Part shown: in pieces, positions 34,871 to 46,741 of the stretch | How positions within the stretch are numbered: the stretch's first letter is position 1 | Layout: each line of letters opens with the position of its first letter | Assembly: GCA_021234535.1 (NCBI GenBank) | Contig: CM037833.1 | Coordinates: forward strand, 5,044,709-5,108,708 | Length of the DNA stretch: 64,000 bases | DNA from: Stichopus chloronotus | Taxonomy: Eukaryota; Echinodermata; Holothuroidea; Aspidochirotida; Stichopodidae | Reading direction: 5' to 3' | Position numbers and translations under genes: made by a program | Notes under the pieces: model-generated | Databases searched by the model: none | The model's input: only the letters and a program-made list of their open reading frames with translations | What the model was told of the DNA's origin: nothing

Positions 34871-37020
34871 TGGGAAGTCCCGCTCAACCTTGCATAAAAC
34901 TTCACTAACTTTGGAGGTCAACATCTTCACATTACTTGTTACCACATCTGTAATCTGTCAGCATTGATACGATAGAACAAAACGCCACAAACGTCAACAT
35001 TTTGATCGTTTCCGAGCATTCCTCTGAGTGAGTATGTTATAATACCGTGGGCAAAAACCTAATGAAAATGAAAAATGATTGAAACCATAAATTTAAGGAA
35101 ATGGTTTATAAGAAAGGATGATTTACCGTCGCTGCATTTGTGTCAGGGAGTACATGTTTGATCTCAGTAACATACAAAAATAAATGTAAAACATGTGCTA
35201 AGACGTTATGTGTTATATCCTGTAATATTTGAAACTAGAAATGTGAATTTGCATTTCAAATTCGACGTTGCCTCGATCGGAGAGATAGCGATGTTGAATA
35301 AAAACTGAAGTTGATTACATCGCCCTAATGATTCTCGCCTATAATTCTTAGCATAGTCCGGGAAGGCACTGTAGTCAACCAACCATATCCACATTGTGTG
35401 TAGCAATGTCAAACAGAGTACAAGAGGACATTTATAAAATAAACTTCCAAAAACAATCAAATGATAAACTATGTGAGGAAAAACAGAATTCTTCCCCACA
35501 AGTTACAAACCCCTAAGGAATTGCCCACTTTAGTGTATCAGTTATTCTTATTTCCAGTTTGAATGACGATTTACATTCATGAAAATTTCAGTGGGAATAC
35601 CTGAGCCCACTGACGACATATACTAACCACTTCCCCAGGTAATTGTCTCATGGGCTCAGCCCTTTGTTGTCACGATTTTTCTACTTTTAGGTAATGGGTA
35701 CTTTAATATTTTACGTTTGTGCTTGCTTTGACCTTTACTGCTAATGTTTCGTCAAGTTCTACTTTTTTTGTAAATGTGTCGCTGTCTTTGCACTTGTCTT
35801 TTGTCTTCTACTAAAGTTGCCGTAAGCGTACTTACATTTGCGAAAATGAAATAGCATAAAATCGATTTGGCACACCGGCATACATATACAGTTTCCAGAA
35901 GAAAGTTAAATGAGGTAAATTACTTTTTTCTTTCTAATTCTCTCACTTTCTGGTTGATTTTCAGTCAGTGAAACACAAACGTCAGGTTAACCTACACTGT
36001 AATCTCCAGCACTCATTACAGTAAGACACTGCAGTCGTTTATTCACAGTAATTAACTGTAAATAGTGAACAGCAGCTCAATTTTACTTTGTGCTGATTGC
36101 ATCAATCATTTGACAGTATTTTATTGGTATATTTGGCGCGAACCTCGCACTAAGTCTTCACACTGCACCGGTACCATACCGGCGCTCCATGAAATTACAC
36201 TCAACAACGTTATAAATGCATGGCACACTACAAAGCTGAGACGGCGCGTGATATATGCTGTACATACTTACATTCGTGCGCAGATCACCCTCAAGGGCAG
36301 TGGCAGACATCAATTAATCATAATTTTCAGCATTCCATTGTATCAAATTCGTTCTAGAAATACGGTTTGCTAAATACTGACTGATATTTTGTTGACTTAA
36401 TGGTATGATACTAGTGTAGCCTACCTTGTCAACGTTGTATAGTTTTATTTCGGAAACTAACAAACTTTTGTCAGGCCTAACGCCAACGGTTAGGCCTTGC
36501 GTACGGTACTTCATTGCTTATATTATTAGGCTCTAACCATTACTAACGTTATACGTAGTCTGATGTAGCAGGATCGATACTGTAGCTACAATTCTAACAC
36601 TCGTACCTTGTAATGCCTTTCAAGGTAGCCTAAGTAAGCTCATTCTGCTGCTTTACCACTACAAGCCTAACACAGTTAACTTAGCCTATTTAGTGTGCAA
36701 CGGACGCCAGTGTTGTATCATTCACTAGACCGTAACAGTTCCCAGGCTAGCCTAGTCCTAATACTAACAGGTGGCCTAGGGTAGGTAGCGTGCAACGATA
36801 ACTACCATCCGGTCTAGCCTTCGCCATAGTCAACCGTGGATTCTAAAAAGTAACTCATATCAATGTAGGCCTAGCCCGGGTAAGGTCTAACTTAGGACTA
36901 GGCCTACTTAGGCTGAGTTAGGCCAAGAGGCTAAAGTAGCCTTCTGCCTACGTGGCCTTGGTACAAGAGGAATTTTTAAAAGCTTGTCTGTAACCTAACG
37001 TTAAGCCTACTTTAGGCTAT
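34871..37020. other. Spacer with TAGGCCTA-rich tract and a CAGTAATTAACTGTA palindrome
   Basis: No gene recognised. 35995-36065 has inverted words (CACTGTAAT, CATTACAGTAA, CAGTAATTAACTGTA) related to the fold-back element at 7225. 36470-37000 is dense in TAGGCCT/AGGCCTA words, a compositional quirk seen elsewhere in the window. Confidence 0.4.
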
Positions 37021-37461
37021 GTGGACTTCTGTTTACACTGTAACAGGAGACCAAGCCTTAGACGAAAACATTTTCAACTGGATTCAGCATCTTTGAAATT
37101 CACTGTTATCTTGAACAGTGCTGTAGGCCTAGACAAGTTTGCTCGTCTTTGCCATTATTGTTCTGAATCGTTGAAAGCATTTGTAACACATGCTAAAGCT
37201 CCTCAAAGCTTGCTGTTCAGACAAAACCACTTGGTGATTCATTGGTTAAATGCCCAATTTGCTCACAATCTCTGGTGTGTTAAACTTTATAGGACATTTG
37301 AAGTTACCCATTCAAGAAAAGATGGAAATTCAGTGTCCCTTCAGAACCTGCACGATGAAGTTTCAGGTGAAATCTACTTTTTCATCACACTTATCACGAA
37401 ATCACCCAGACTGGTCATCGTTACCCATATCAAATTCAGTAAATCCAAAGTAAAACAGTAG
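37021..37461 (+). pseudogene. Second, decayed copy of the C2H2 finger gene at 98
   Basis: The first frame reads FCLHCNRRPSLRRKHFQLDS and CHYCSESLKAFVTHAK. An overlapping second frame (37250-37453) reads KMEIQCPFRTCTMKFQVKST then FSSHLSRNH. The latter aligns with IEISCPFQNCAKSF...FSSHLSRKH of the gene at 98-560, finger by finger. The frame change lies between about 37210 and 37250. No DDE domain follows, so only the 5' part of the gene was copied or survives. It starts at GTG in frame, so it is not a normal eukaryotic start. Confidence 0.65.
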
Positions 37462-39210
37462 CCACACCCGCATATATAGTGACTTCTCCCATAATTCTGA
37501 TGTTGAAATAGGCCTAAATGATAACCTCTATGCTATGAATGCTATGAATCTGAAGGGGATCGTCACAAGATGTGCTGCACAAAATAACCCCCAATTCTAA
37601 ATGGTTGTCACTGACATCCAAACTTTTGCTGAATTTATGCAGTTGAAATAACAACTTCTTGGTTCTGATGGTCAGAAACCGTACTGATCATTTGTAGTAC
37701 CTGGATCACTCGTAGGGTTTGGAATTGCAAAGAAATATCTTTTCCAAGAGGCTTCTAATGCCTTACTTGAACACCAGCATACATAGCACCATTTGCAAAG
37801 CACATCTGTAAAGTGTAGTATTTGGTCAGTACTTCTACTAAAAGCTGCTTACTCATAATGATTTGTCCATAAATTGCAGAGTGTGATCATAACAGGAAGT
37901 GTGCTTACTCTCACTTGCTGAATACAATACAACACCTCATAATTATTCTGTATCTATGACATTGAAATTACCTGCTTACATACATTGTACTTTCAAGAGA
38001 TCTGTTCAAATCGGGTTATTGAGATGTTGTCAAATAGTTTTATTTGGTGTTAATTTCAGTGTCCACACACTGCCACGGGGTCAGATATCATGTTTTCCGT
38101 TCAACAGTACTGTAAGTTTACCAGTCGTCGACCTCGTGGTTGTGTTGATACCTCAAACCACGCTGAAGGCTGAGGGACATGGGATTGATGAGTCGTTGAC
38201 CAATCAGAGTGCATAATCCATACTTCAGTGCCACCCACAATTAACTGTACGCAATAAACCTGAACTGCCTGGAACAAAAAAAGGGTGAAATAATTGTACA
38301 GCAGAAAACACAAGCAAATGAAACCCGAGAGACTAAAAAAACCAAACACTTGGACAGATACTGCTGTAACATGGATAAGAATCATTTTTACTTCTTTGGA
38401 CCCTATGGTCATGGATGGTGAATTACAATATCAGCAAAATATTTGAGGTACAGGTGCATGCATGCATTGTTCGATGTTAATGCTTAAGTACTAAAATACC
38501 TTTAAATTAGCAAATGGAGAATTGCAATGTCCTTGATACTGCATTGTACATAAGAACACGGCAACAAAATTTATACAAGCCACTACACTGAAGGTAGCCC
38601 TTACTACCGTAGATATATACAATGCAGAGTAGCATGGTAGCTGCTAGCTCAGCGTGCATGTAAGTAACACACAGTAAACACACCTGCCGATTAGGTACAG
38701 TACAACACCTCTGACGGTAGGCTACTGTGGCCCAGAAAATCTGTAATTTTTTGGGGCAGTCTTTTTCTGTTGAAGTAATAAACATACAACAGTCTGATGA
38801 GACTGAATGGACGTAGGAGGTATTGTTTCCCTTTGAATGCTGGAGAAAGGCCCATGAAGTCTCCAAAACAGCCTTTGTAAGGCAAACACTTTTGAAATCG
38901 TCATGTTCGGTCACCCACTAATAAAAGATCGATCGTGGACTTTGTTCAGGTTTCGGGCCATTAACTGGTTTTCATATCAGATTTAGACAAGTTTTACCAT
39001 TTAATTTTCCACTGAGCATCTTTTGAGTGACCCCGTCTTCTATAATTACCCCCAGGTATGGCCATACCCCTTAATTAGCTTACCACTTAATTGGCGATAG
39101 CTGCGGTACCTATCCATGAATTACAAATTACGGGTGTAGCCTTTAAGGCCTGTCCATGAAAACAGAGCTAGTCCCTGCTTAGATTTTCATGGTTAGGTAA
39201 TTAGAGAAGC
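37462..39210. other. Spacer, no gene recognised
   Basis: Possible tail of the finger-gene fragment just after 37461 (a DVEIGLNDN-like stretch). Otherwise short frames only. Confidence 0.35.
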
Positions 39211-40690
39211 ATGGTGTATTGTAATATAGCAGTACACACTTTACATGACAATGGAATACAGTGTAGCCAGAAGCCTGCAAAGCTTAAAATTCACGGCTTA
39301 GAAATGTATACTGTAGTGAGTAACTGCCTAGGAACTATCGACAGTGTGTACAACTTCCTTAACACTCCAAAGCGCCAATCCGTTTTTTCTAAATCTGTGG
39401 AGGACAGAGCCCAGGGTGCGAGTAAAACTCGACTGCAGCAAATGTGCCCTACTGGATGGACTGAAAGGCACGATGGCAGCTGTCGTTTTTTTTTTCCCGT
39501 GGTCCCGTGTCCCGTGGTGGACACATTGCAAAAAATTTCAGAATGGCAAGATAGAGCATCGGCAGCTGGTGCAAATCAACTTCTTTGTGCCATCAATAAA
39601 CCAGAATTCATCATCACGGTGCAGGTAATCGCAAAAGTGTTTTCAGTCAGTCTTCCACTATGCCGGTTTCTACAAAAGGTAGATTCAGACCTTGCTGAAG
39701 CAATGAGCTACGCTGCAAGTGTGGAAGACATATTAAAAACGATGAGGCTCGATGCAGTTGATGCATTTCATGCCCTGTATTCTTCTGCTGAAAAGACATG
39801 TAGAGAACTAGAAGTTGCCGTGTCTATGCCCACGAACAGCAGGAAGACAAACCGATATGTGTAACGCGAGGACCAGCACCCCAGAGGAGTACTACCGTTT
39901 GTGGATCACTTTCTGTGTCAGCTACAAGACACAGCTCACTCACAAAGACCTCTTAGGCGGTTTTTGTGCCTCATTCCAGACGGTACCTCCCCAAAGCCTA
40001 GTGTTGTACAGCAACATCAAATGGAGCAACTCCTTGATCATTATGAACACGATTTGGACTGATAAATTAACTGCGCTGGGAGAGTTAGAACTCTGGTACC
40101 GACGAGTAGCTTCTATGGAATCCAGTCCAAAGACGGCCTTAGATGCCCTGATGGTGTATGACACTGATGTCTTTCCCACCGTTGGAAGACTGATCAAAAT
40201 AATATAGAAGGTGGGTGGAGGGGGTTTATTGGTCATTGGCCAACAAATACCAAAAACCTTCTTGACAGTTCCATCTTTATAACACATTCATGTACTTATA
40301 CGCCCAGTGCTTGATCTTGAAAAAGGATACAGGCTTTCTCGTTGGGATTCTCCTGTCCCACATCCGTGGTATAACCAGTGGCCTCTCAATCAGTCAATCC
40401 TAAATGCTGAACTTTTTAATAAGGTTCAAGTTGAAACGTTGAATGTAAATTATTAAGTGTTATCAGTATGCTTCCAGTTAAAGACCTGTGAATATAATGT
40501 GGAGAATAACTGAAAATGTTAACAGGTCTTTCTCGACGCTGAGAAGATTAAAAACTTACCTGCGGAACACCACGAGACAGGAAAGATTAAACGGGTTAGC
40601 TCTTCTATAAATTCACAGAGAAATACCTGTGACCGCAGAAGAGATTGCAATTTCGATTGTAAAAATCCTCATAGAAGTAAGAAAATTAAT
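39211..40690 (+). pseudogene. hAT transposase, P52rIPK/ZMYM-like, decayed
   Basis: Three blocks on the plus strand make one ancestral protein. Block 1 (39211-39864) has SVYNFLNTPKRQSVFSKSVE, TRLQQMCPTGWTERHD, VDTLQKISEWQDR and LPLCRFLQKVDSDLAEAMSY, typical of the middle of 52-kDa-repressor/ZMYM-like hAT proteins. Block 2 (about 39860-40207) has TPEEYYR and LTHKDLLGGF. Block 3 (40524-40690) is the hAT C-terminal dimerisation domain, RSFSTLRRLKTYLRN and QERLNGLALL, then a TAA, then IHREIPVTAEE. Frame changes lie near 39490, 39840 and 40000. The N-terminal finger and DDE start are missing. It lies 0.55 kb upstream of the first exon seen of the 41-kb gene. Confidence 0.8.
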
Positions 40691-41238
40691 TATTATTTTA
40701 AATATCCCCTTTCACGTTGGGGTTTCTGCATCTTTTGTTGCCATGCACCATAAGCAACAATGTCGTCCTGCCAAGTGTAAAGAGTGTGTTCTTTGAATTA
40801 AGTTTCAACACCAACTGAAGCAATATTGAGATTTAATCACAAGACAAAGCTGATTGACAGACAAGTTATACTGTACCACTCCTAATTTTGCAGTTTACTG
40901 CCTAAAATCACAGCTGAGTGCAGTTCAATGTTTCAGTGACACTGCATGTGATTGGTCGTACATAGTATTCTTCATTGATCTGATTTGATCTTTTTTTATG
41001 ATTGGTTTTCATATCCTCATGTCTTTCAGAAATGTATCTATTGCAAATTGTGGCATGAGCAGATTCTTTTTCTGTGAAATTCTCTCATGCTGGTTTGATT
41101 ATGGATCAAGGTCTGAAGCAAGATCTGCCTGTGATGATTTACATTGTATCCATACCCTTGCCATATGTCTGTTTATGAATGAATTATGTGCGATTAAATT
41201 GCATTTTTGCCTTTCTTTTTTTTTCTTATGTGGTGCAG

Positions 41239-44200
41239 GAAGTGTCCAGATTAATCTCAGAACAGGTACCCCAAACAAAAGTACTTAATACTGTAGAAAA
41301 TGCTGCAGAGGTGCTGAAGGGTTTTGCCACCAAAGTAAAGGAACTGGAGGAAGGAGGGAAAGTTCAAGTGACTGCCCTGATTAGTGAATCTGGCTGTTCG
41401 TCTACAGAGACGGTAGATGACATGAAGACCTCCCAAAGCACACAAGTGATGATGGAACCCGTCAGGAAGCACCACCGGTCAAAGGGTGTTATGGTCAAGA
41501 GTGTGTACTGGGGAACCAATAAAGGTAAGAGTGAATCCATAGCTCTTTGCACAGTACTTTGTTTTGTACACCATGATAACTACATACGGTATTTGCAGCA
41601 AAAATTTCCGCAAACTGTTTCCTTTGTCGTACTGTACCCTCTACTCTAACCATATTAGATAACTATGATAGTTTGTTAGCTTTTCTAGTTGCAACAAAAT
41701 AGTGATTAGCAAACTCATCCATTATGCATTGAAGTAAAATGTATTTCATGAACAGGTACACAAACTAGAAAATGTCAAGTAGAACAAACCAAGGATGCAT
41801 GGGTACAGACTGTCGGCCACGATATGGAAGTTACTGCAGCCCCAGTTGTTGCAACAGAGGAAGGTGGAGGCGAAGAGTTGGAAGAAGATGAAGAGGAGAT
41901 GGTGGACGAATCAAAAGATCCAGATTATCAACCTTCAGAGAGAGATGGAGACCTGGATATTACAAAGTCACAGTTCATGCCAGATATGTAAGATTGCCAT
42001 CCAGGGTGGATTGTAAACATATAAGTTTGTCGCTAGAACTTTCATTAAACAATGCATTGGCCTTTTCCCCATCTTGCACACCATCTCATGTACATACAGT
42101 AGCGCACTTGTCATTAACCTTGTAAAGGTGGTATCTCAACACCAGTAACAATAACGGATATTGCACTTGGCAGATGGACAAACAGTGTGAAGATGATCGC
42201 AACATGAGGTTAATTGTCATTTGTTGTCACCAGAGGACAGATTGTAACATAATACATTATGACCGATATCATTGAGGGATCTGTTCATTAGCAGTGAGAT
42301 GGAATCCTTTTGAGTAAATTTCTACCATTTTTGGTAGAGTTCAAAGAGCATTTTGGGTTGTCATTGGTGAAATATCCAAAAGTATATAGTCTCACTAGCT
42401 AACTCTAGGTAGCAATACTGTACCCAAACAGCAACCATTAAGCCAATGAAACAGTCATGAACTGCATTGCATGACTAAGCGAAGTAGCTCTTTGGCTACT
42501 GGCTACTATGTAAAAGCTGCACCTTAACTGAGTTACACAAATGGTAGCAAAAAAAATCATTTTATGTCTTTTTGTTTTCACGTGACAGTGTTGATGAACC
42601 TACCCCTCCACACATAGAGCAAAAGTACATCGTGTTTGAGTCATGTCTGATGAGTTTGTTTACACTCTGTCCCAATTGCCATGGAGAGGCTGCAGGGAAT
42701 GTAACCCACATCAAAGGAAGTTTGGTAGTTGGTTGCCATTTCTGCCAAGAAAAGCCGACACCCTGTGGGCTTAGTCAGAGGTGGTATAGCCAACCCTACA
42801 TGGGCAATGTACCTGCAGGGAACATTCTTTTGTCAGGGTCCATTCTGTTTAGTGGAGCATCACCAAAGAAGGTCATCCACGTTTTGGAAGGGATCAAGCT
42901 TGCTTCCATTTCTTATCAAACTTTCATGCTTCACCAACGAATCTACCTTCAACCTGCCATAGTGAACATTTGGGAGAGGAAACAGCTTCAGATGGTCGAT
43001 CAGTTGAAGGAAGAGGGGGACAAGCTTGTTGTCGGTGGTGACGCCAGAAATGACAGTCCTGGGCACACAGCAAAGTTTGGCTCATATACATTCCTTGAGC
43101 AGAGGATTAACAAGGTCATACATGTGGAACTTGTGCAGGTAATTAAAACTGCTATGTTCACACAATCTACTTTTGCCTCATTTGCTTTATTCTCTGCTTT
43201 GAATTTGACTTAGGTTCCTCTCAACAGTTTGATAAATAATGTTTTTGGACTCTCCAAATACCTTGAAGGTCACATTTGTGCCCATTGTGGTCTGCAAATG
43301 GTCCACCAGTCATCACTTTTCGATACACATAGTAAGGGTGTTTTTATCAATATATGCACAGAACGTCTCCCTTTATGCATGTACAATAAACTGCACATTT
43401 CCCAAAATCTCCAACATTGATTTCTGAAGCGGTAACACAAGCTGGCATTTACTAACGATCATCACTCTCTGCTGTATGTCCTGATTTTATGCTTACTCCA
43501 ATTGCCGCAACCACCACAAGTTATACCATTAGTCTCATTGAATCAATGTTAACATGTGTGTTGTGTTTGATTGTGGCTAATCACATAGCAAAACCTTTAC
43601 ACTATTTGGTAAATCTTCAATGAATGTTGGTTTTTAATGATTTTCTTCTGTTTAGAAAAATGAGGTTGCAAACAGCTACCAGATGGAGTTGGAAGCTCTG
43701 AAGAGAGGAATCAATAGGCTGAGGACACTAGAGCTTGATATCGGCACAATCATCACCGATAGGCATACACAAGTCACTGCCTGGATCAGAGCTGAATTAA
43801 CAAAGAAGGCATCAAACATGTTGATGTATGGCATATATCCAAAGGTACCTCATTTTCCCAAATGATTTTCTCACCCTCAGTTTGTGTATGTATGGAGTGT
43901 ATTAGTGTAACTGCTTTTGTTTTATTTATGAAATGTTTGTACACCTGATTTTGTTCTCTGAGCATTTTTTTTGCAATCATTTATGTATGATTTCTCAATT
44001 GCTAACTTACAATAAAATATAGATCAAATTGTAATCTCTTAATTTTTTTTTCATTTCAAATATTGTAGGGGCAGTTTCTAAGTGTTTCTAAAGTACCTCT
44101 ATGCACTTTGGTTACTTTTCAACCCCAGGCTTGAAGAAGAAATTAAGAGCAGCCGGTGCAAAGAAAGATTGCAACATCATCAATGAGTGGACAAAAAGCA

Positions 44201-46076
44201 TCACCAACCATATCTATTGGTGTGCAAGTTCCACCCCAGATGGAAATGGAGATGTCATGGCAGCAAAATGGACATCAGTTGTTAATCACATACTGAACAT
44301 TCATGACCACGAGAATCATCTATTCCCAGCTTGTGCTCACCCTCCACTTGGAGCAGAAGGCAGATTGAAGGCTTGGGTTCCAAGGGGTAAGTGAAATAGC
44401 AATAACTCTAGCTGTCTGTTGAAATATGTGGGGCATCCCGCACCTTTACCATTTCAAACTATTTCAGCTTGTCTGCACTTTCCACACAGTTTGGCATTGC
44501 GCTTAACCATACACATCCACACATCAGTTGACCTTCCCAACCCCTGCACTTTTGCATCTCCTTCTTTCCTGTACTAACAAAAAATATTTCCAATTATAAA
44601 ATTCCATTGCATATAACATTTCAAAGAAAATTTTTGTACCATTTAGAAGGAACAGATCATTGCAGAAACTGCCAGTTATAATTACATGCCAATGCAAGTT
44701 TCTGTCTTTGGTCTTTCAACAATTTTAGAATGTAAGGCTCCAGAGGAATTGATAAGAATTCTTCAGTCACCCACCCTAATACGAGGTGTGAAGATGATGT
44801 CACCACTTCACCAGACGTCTTCTGTGGAGAATTACCACAGCATCATCAACCAGTTTGCTCCAAAGATGTTGGCTTTTTCATATCAGAGTATGCTGTGTAG
44901 GTTTCAGATTGTAAAGTGTATGCATTTTAAACTACCCCCACCACAACCTCTAATCCTTAATCCAAGAAGTTGTATCCATTATGTGTTTTGGCAGATCATT
45001 TGCTGCAATTGTTCGAGTGGCAAGTAAATTATTAACACAATCACGGTGGTAATATGTGTCATAATAAGGGCTATGATCACTTTATATGATGGATGATTTT
45101 CTTGTGGCCACCCCCAGCCTCTGTGAGACAGTTTACACTATGCAGTCGCCAATGTCAACACCCTAAAAAAGTAACAAAAAATAGGGAAAAAAAATGAACA
45201 AATACGAAATTGTTTTGGCTTGAATTGTGTCTGGGGAATTGTGTACTGACATGTATCTGTTATTGCATTTATGTTCATGTTTTTATTTTTATCCTGCCAG
45301 GCTCTAGCAGCATTGTATTACAATGAGAATGCTGGAAGGGAGCAGAAGAGGGACGAAGATGGCAGACTTAAGTGGAAGACAAGTTTCCCCAGAAGCAAAG
45401 GAGGTGACTATGTACTGCAGAAGATTCTTGATAACCCAACTCGAGGTAAGGTTGCTTGACAGGGACACTTCAAACAATTTCAATTTTAAATACATTTTTT
45501 TTACAATGCATTTAAGTTGATTGTTGCAGTTAGTACTGTCTTAAGCTCCATAACTTGCTGCTGCTGCTGTTATCAGGTTCTTGGATCAGCTCATTTCAAA
45601 GTTTGTGAGGTGCAGTGGCAAACAGTTCTTGATTGGCCTGACAAATTCTTTTGTAAAGAGTGGTCATTAGTGGTGAGCTAAGTGATTACTGTATAAAAAT
45701 TTCCAACGCTTACAAAGTGACCAGACAACTCTGATCTGACAGATCTGTGATGTTTCACATCTATAATCATCAAAGTTGTTAACATATCAATTTAACTGTT
45801 TGTGATGAGGGAAATCATAGTTAGCTATATCAAATGTTTTTGTTTCTGTTAGAGGTGTCTCTGGATTATATCCAACTGCATTTTACAATTACCAAATATC
45901 ATACTCTTCTGTTCATTTTCTTATTTTCACAGAATGTCAATGATCTACTCACTGAGCTGACTAGATTGGTTATTCAAGGACAGAAGAAGGAAAGAGAGAA
46001 CATTCAAGTGTTGATGAATGCACCATCACCTTTAGCTCATTCTATTACCCATCCAACAATAGATGAAGCTGTTTAA
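41239..46076 (+). CDS. Eight-exon DDE-transposase-like gene (Kolobok-like suspected)
   Basis: Exons by GT-AG sites: 41239-41524, about 41757-41987, 42589-43138, 43656-43844, 44129-44386, 44729-44910, 45301-45445, 45933-46076 (TAA). Phases agree at nearly every junction. Order: alpha-helical start, acidic linker (EELEEDEEEMVDESKDPDY), a CPNC..CHFC putative zinc site, PAGNILLSGSILFSGAS, then three candidate acidic residues: GDARNDSPGHTAKFGSY, ITDRHTQV and QTSSVENYHSIINQFAPK. Two defects: one base is missing near 43826, because DVWHISK|GLKKKL is restored only in another frame, and the 45445|45933 junction is out of phase. The first exon is not seen. The family is widespread in fish and cnidarians; calling it Kolobok-like is inference. 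It could be a multi-intron transposon gene or a co-opted one. Confidence 0.65.
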
Positions 46077-46488
46077 AGACAACAAACAAGATTTGCCATT
46101 GCATAATTGGTGTGAAAGAATTTTATTTTAGCTTGTAGCATCTCCATTCAGTTCGATGTTTTTTTCTTCCAATTTTTTATTGGTAGAAGGCTGCTAGCAG
46201 GGTGTAAAAAGGAATAATCAGTTCATATAAGGATCATTGCAGTTCATAGTTCTTTAGGAGTTTTGACCCATTTTTTTTTACTGAGGTTGTTAAGATGTCG
46301 AGTTTTACAAGTGTTACAAAACTGCACCACAGTTGATAGGAGTGTGCATGAGAGGTCAACTCTGTGAGGTGTTTAGACCAAATGAGATTGAGTTAAAGGG
46401 AATTGTTTATGATTGTGTTTTTTTATTTCAATGCTGTGGCTGCTAACTGAACTTTGCCTTGTGAGGAAAGGCATGGACTGTAAACGCA

Positions 46489-46494
46489 AATAAA
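46489..46494 (+). other. Poly(A) signal AATAAA of the DDE-like gene
   Basis: AATAAA about 410 bases after the stop codon, in an A+T-rich 3' UTR-like region, followed by T-rich/GT sequence. It fits cleavage near 46510 and gives a convergent arrangement with the minus-strand gene at 46742. Confidence 0.55.
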
Positions 46495-46741
46495 AAGACT
46501 ATGACAAGTTTATATACTACATGTGATTTCATTGTATTCTATGCCTTTTTCCTTTGGAAGTTGACAGGGTGATATGGATGAAGCTTCATGAATTTGGTAG
46601 AATATATATTATATTCCTCATTTCGCTCCTCTCTTTATACACCTTCCCGAGAAGGGTGGTGCGAAATGGTCAGCCCTATTCTCACCAAATAGAAAAAGTC
46701 AATTAGCCTATGCAATGAATGTTATTTCAAAACATGGGAAA

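Noticed and set aside
35640..35700. TGAGCCCACTGA...CTCATGGGCTCAG inverted words near 35600
   Set aside because: Short, imperfect and without repeat-like flanks; not distinct from background.
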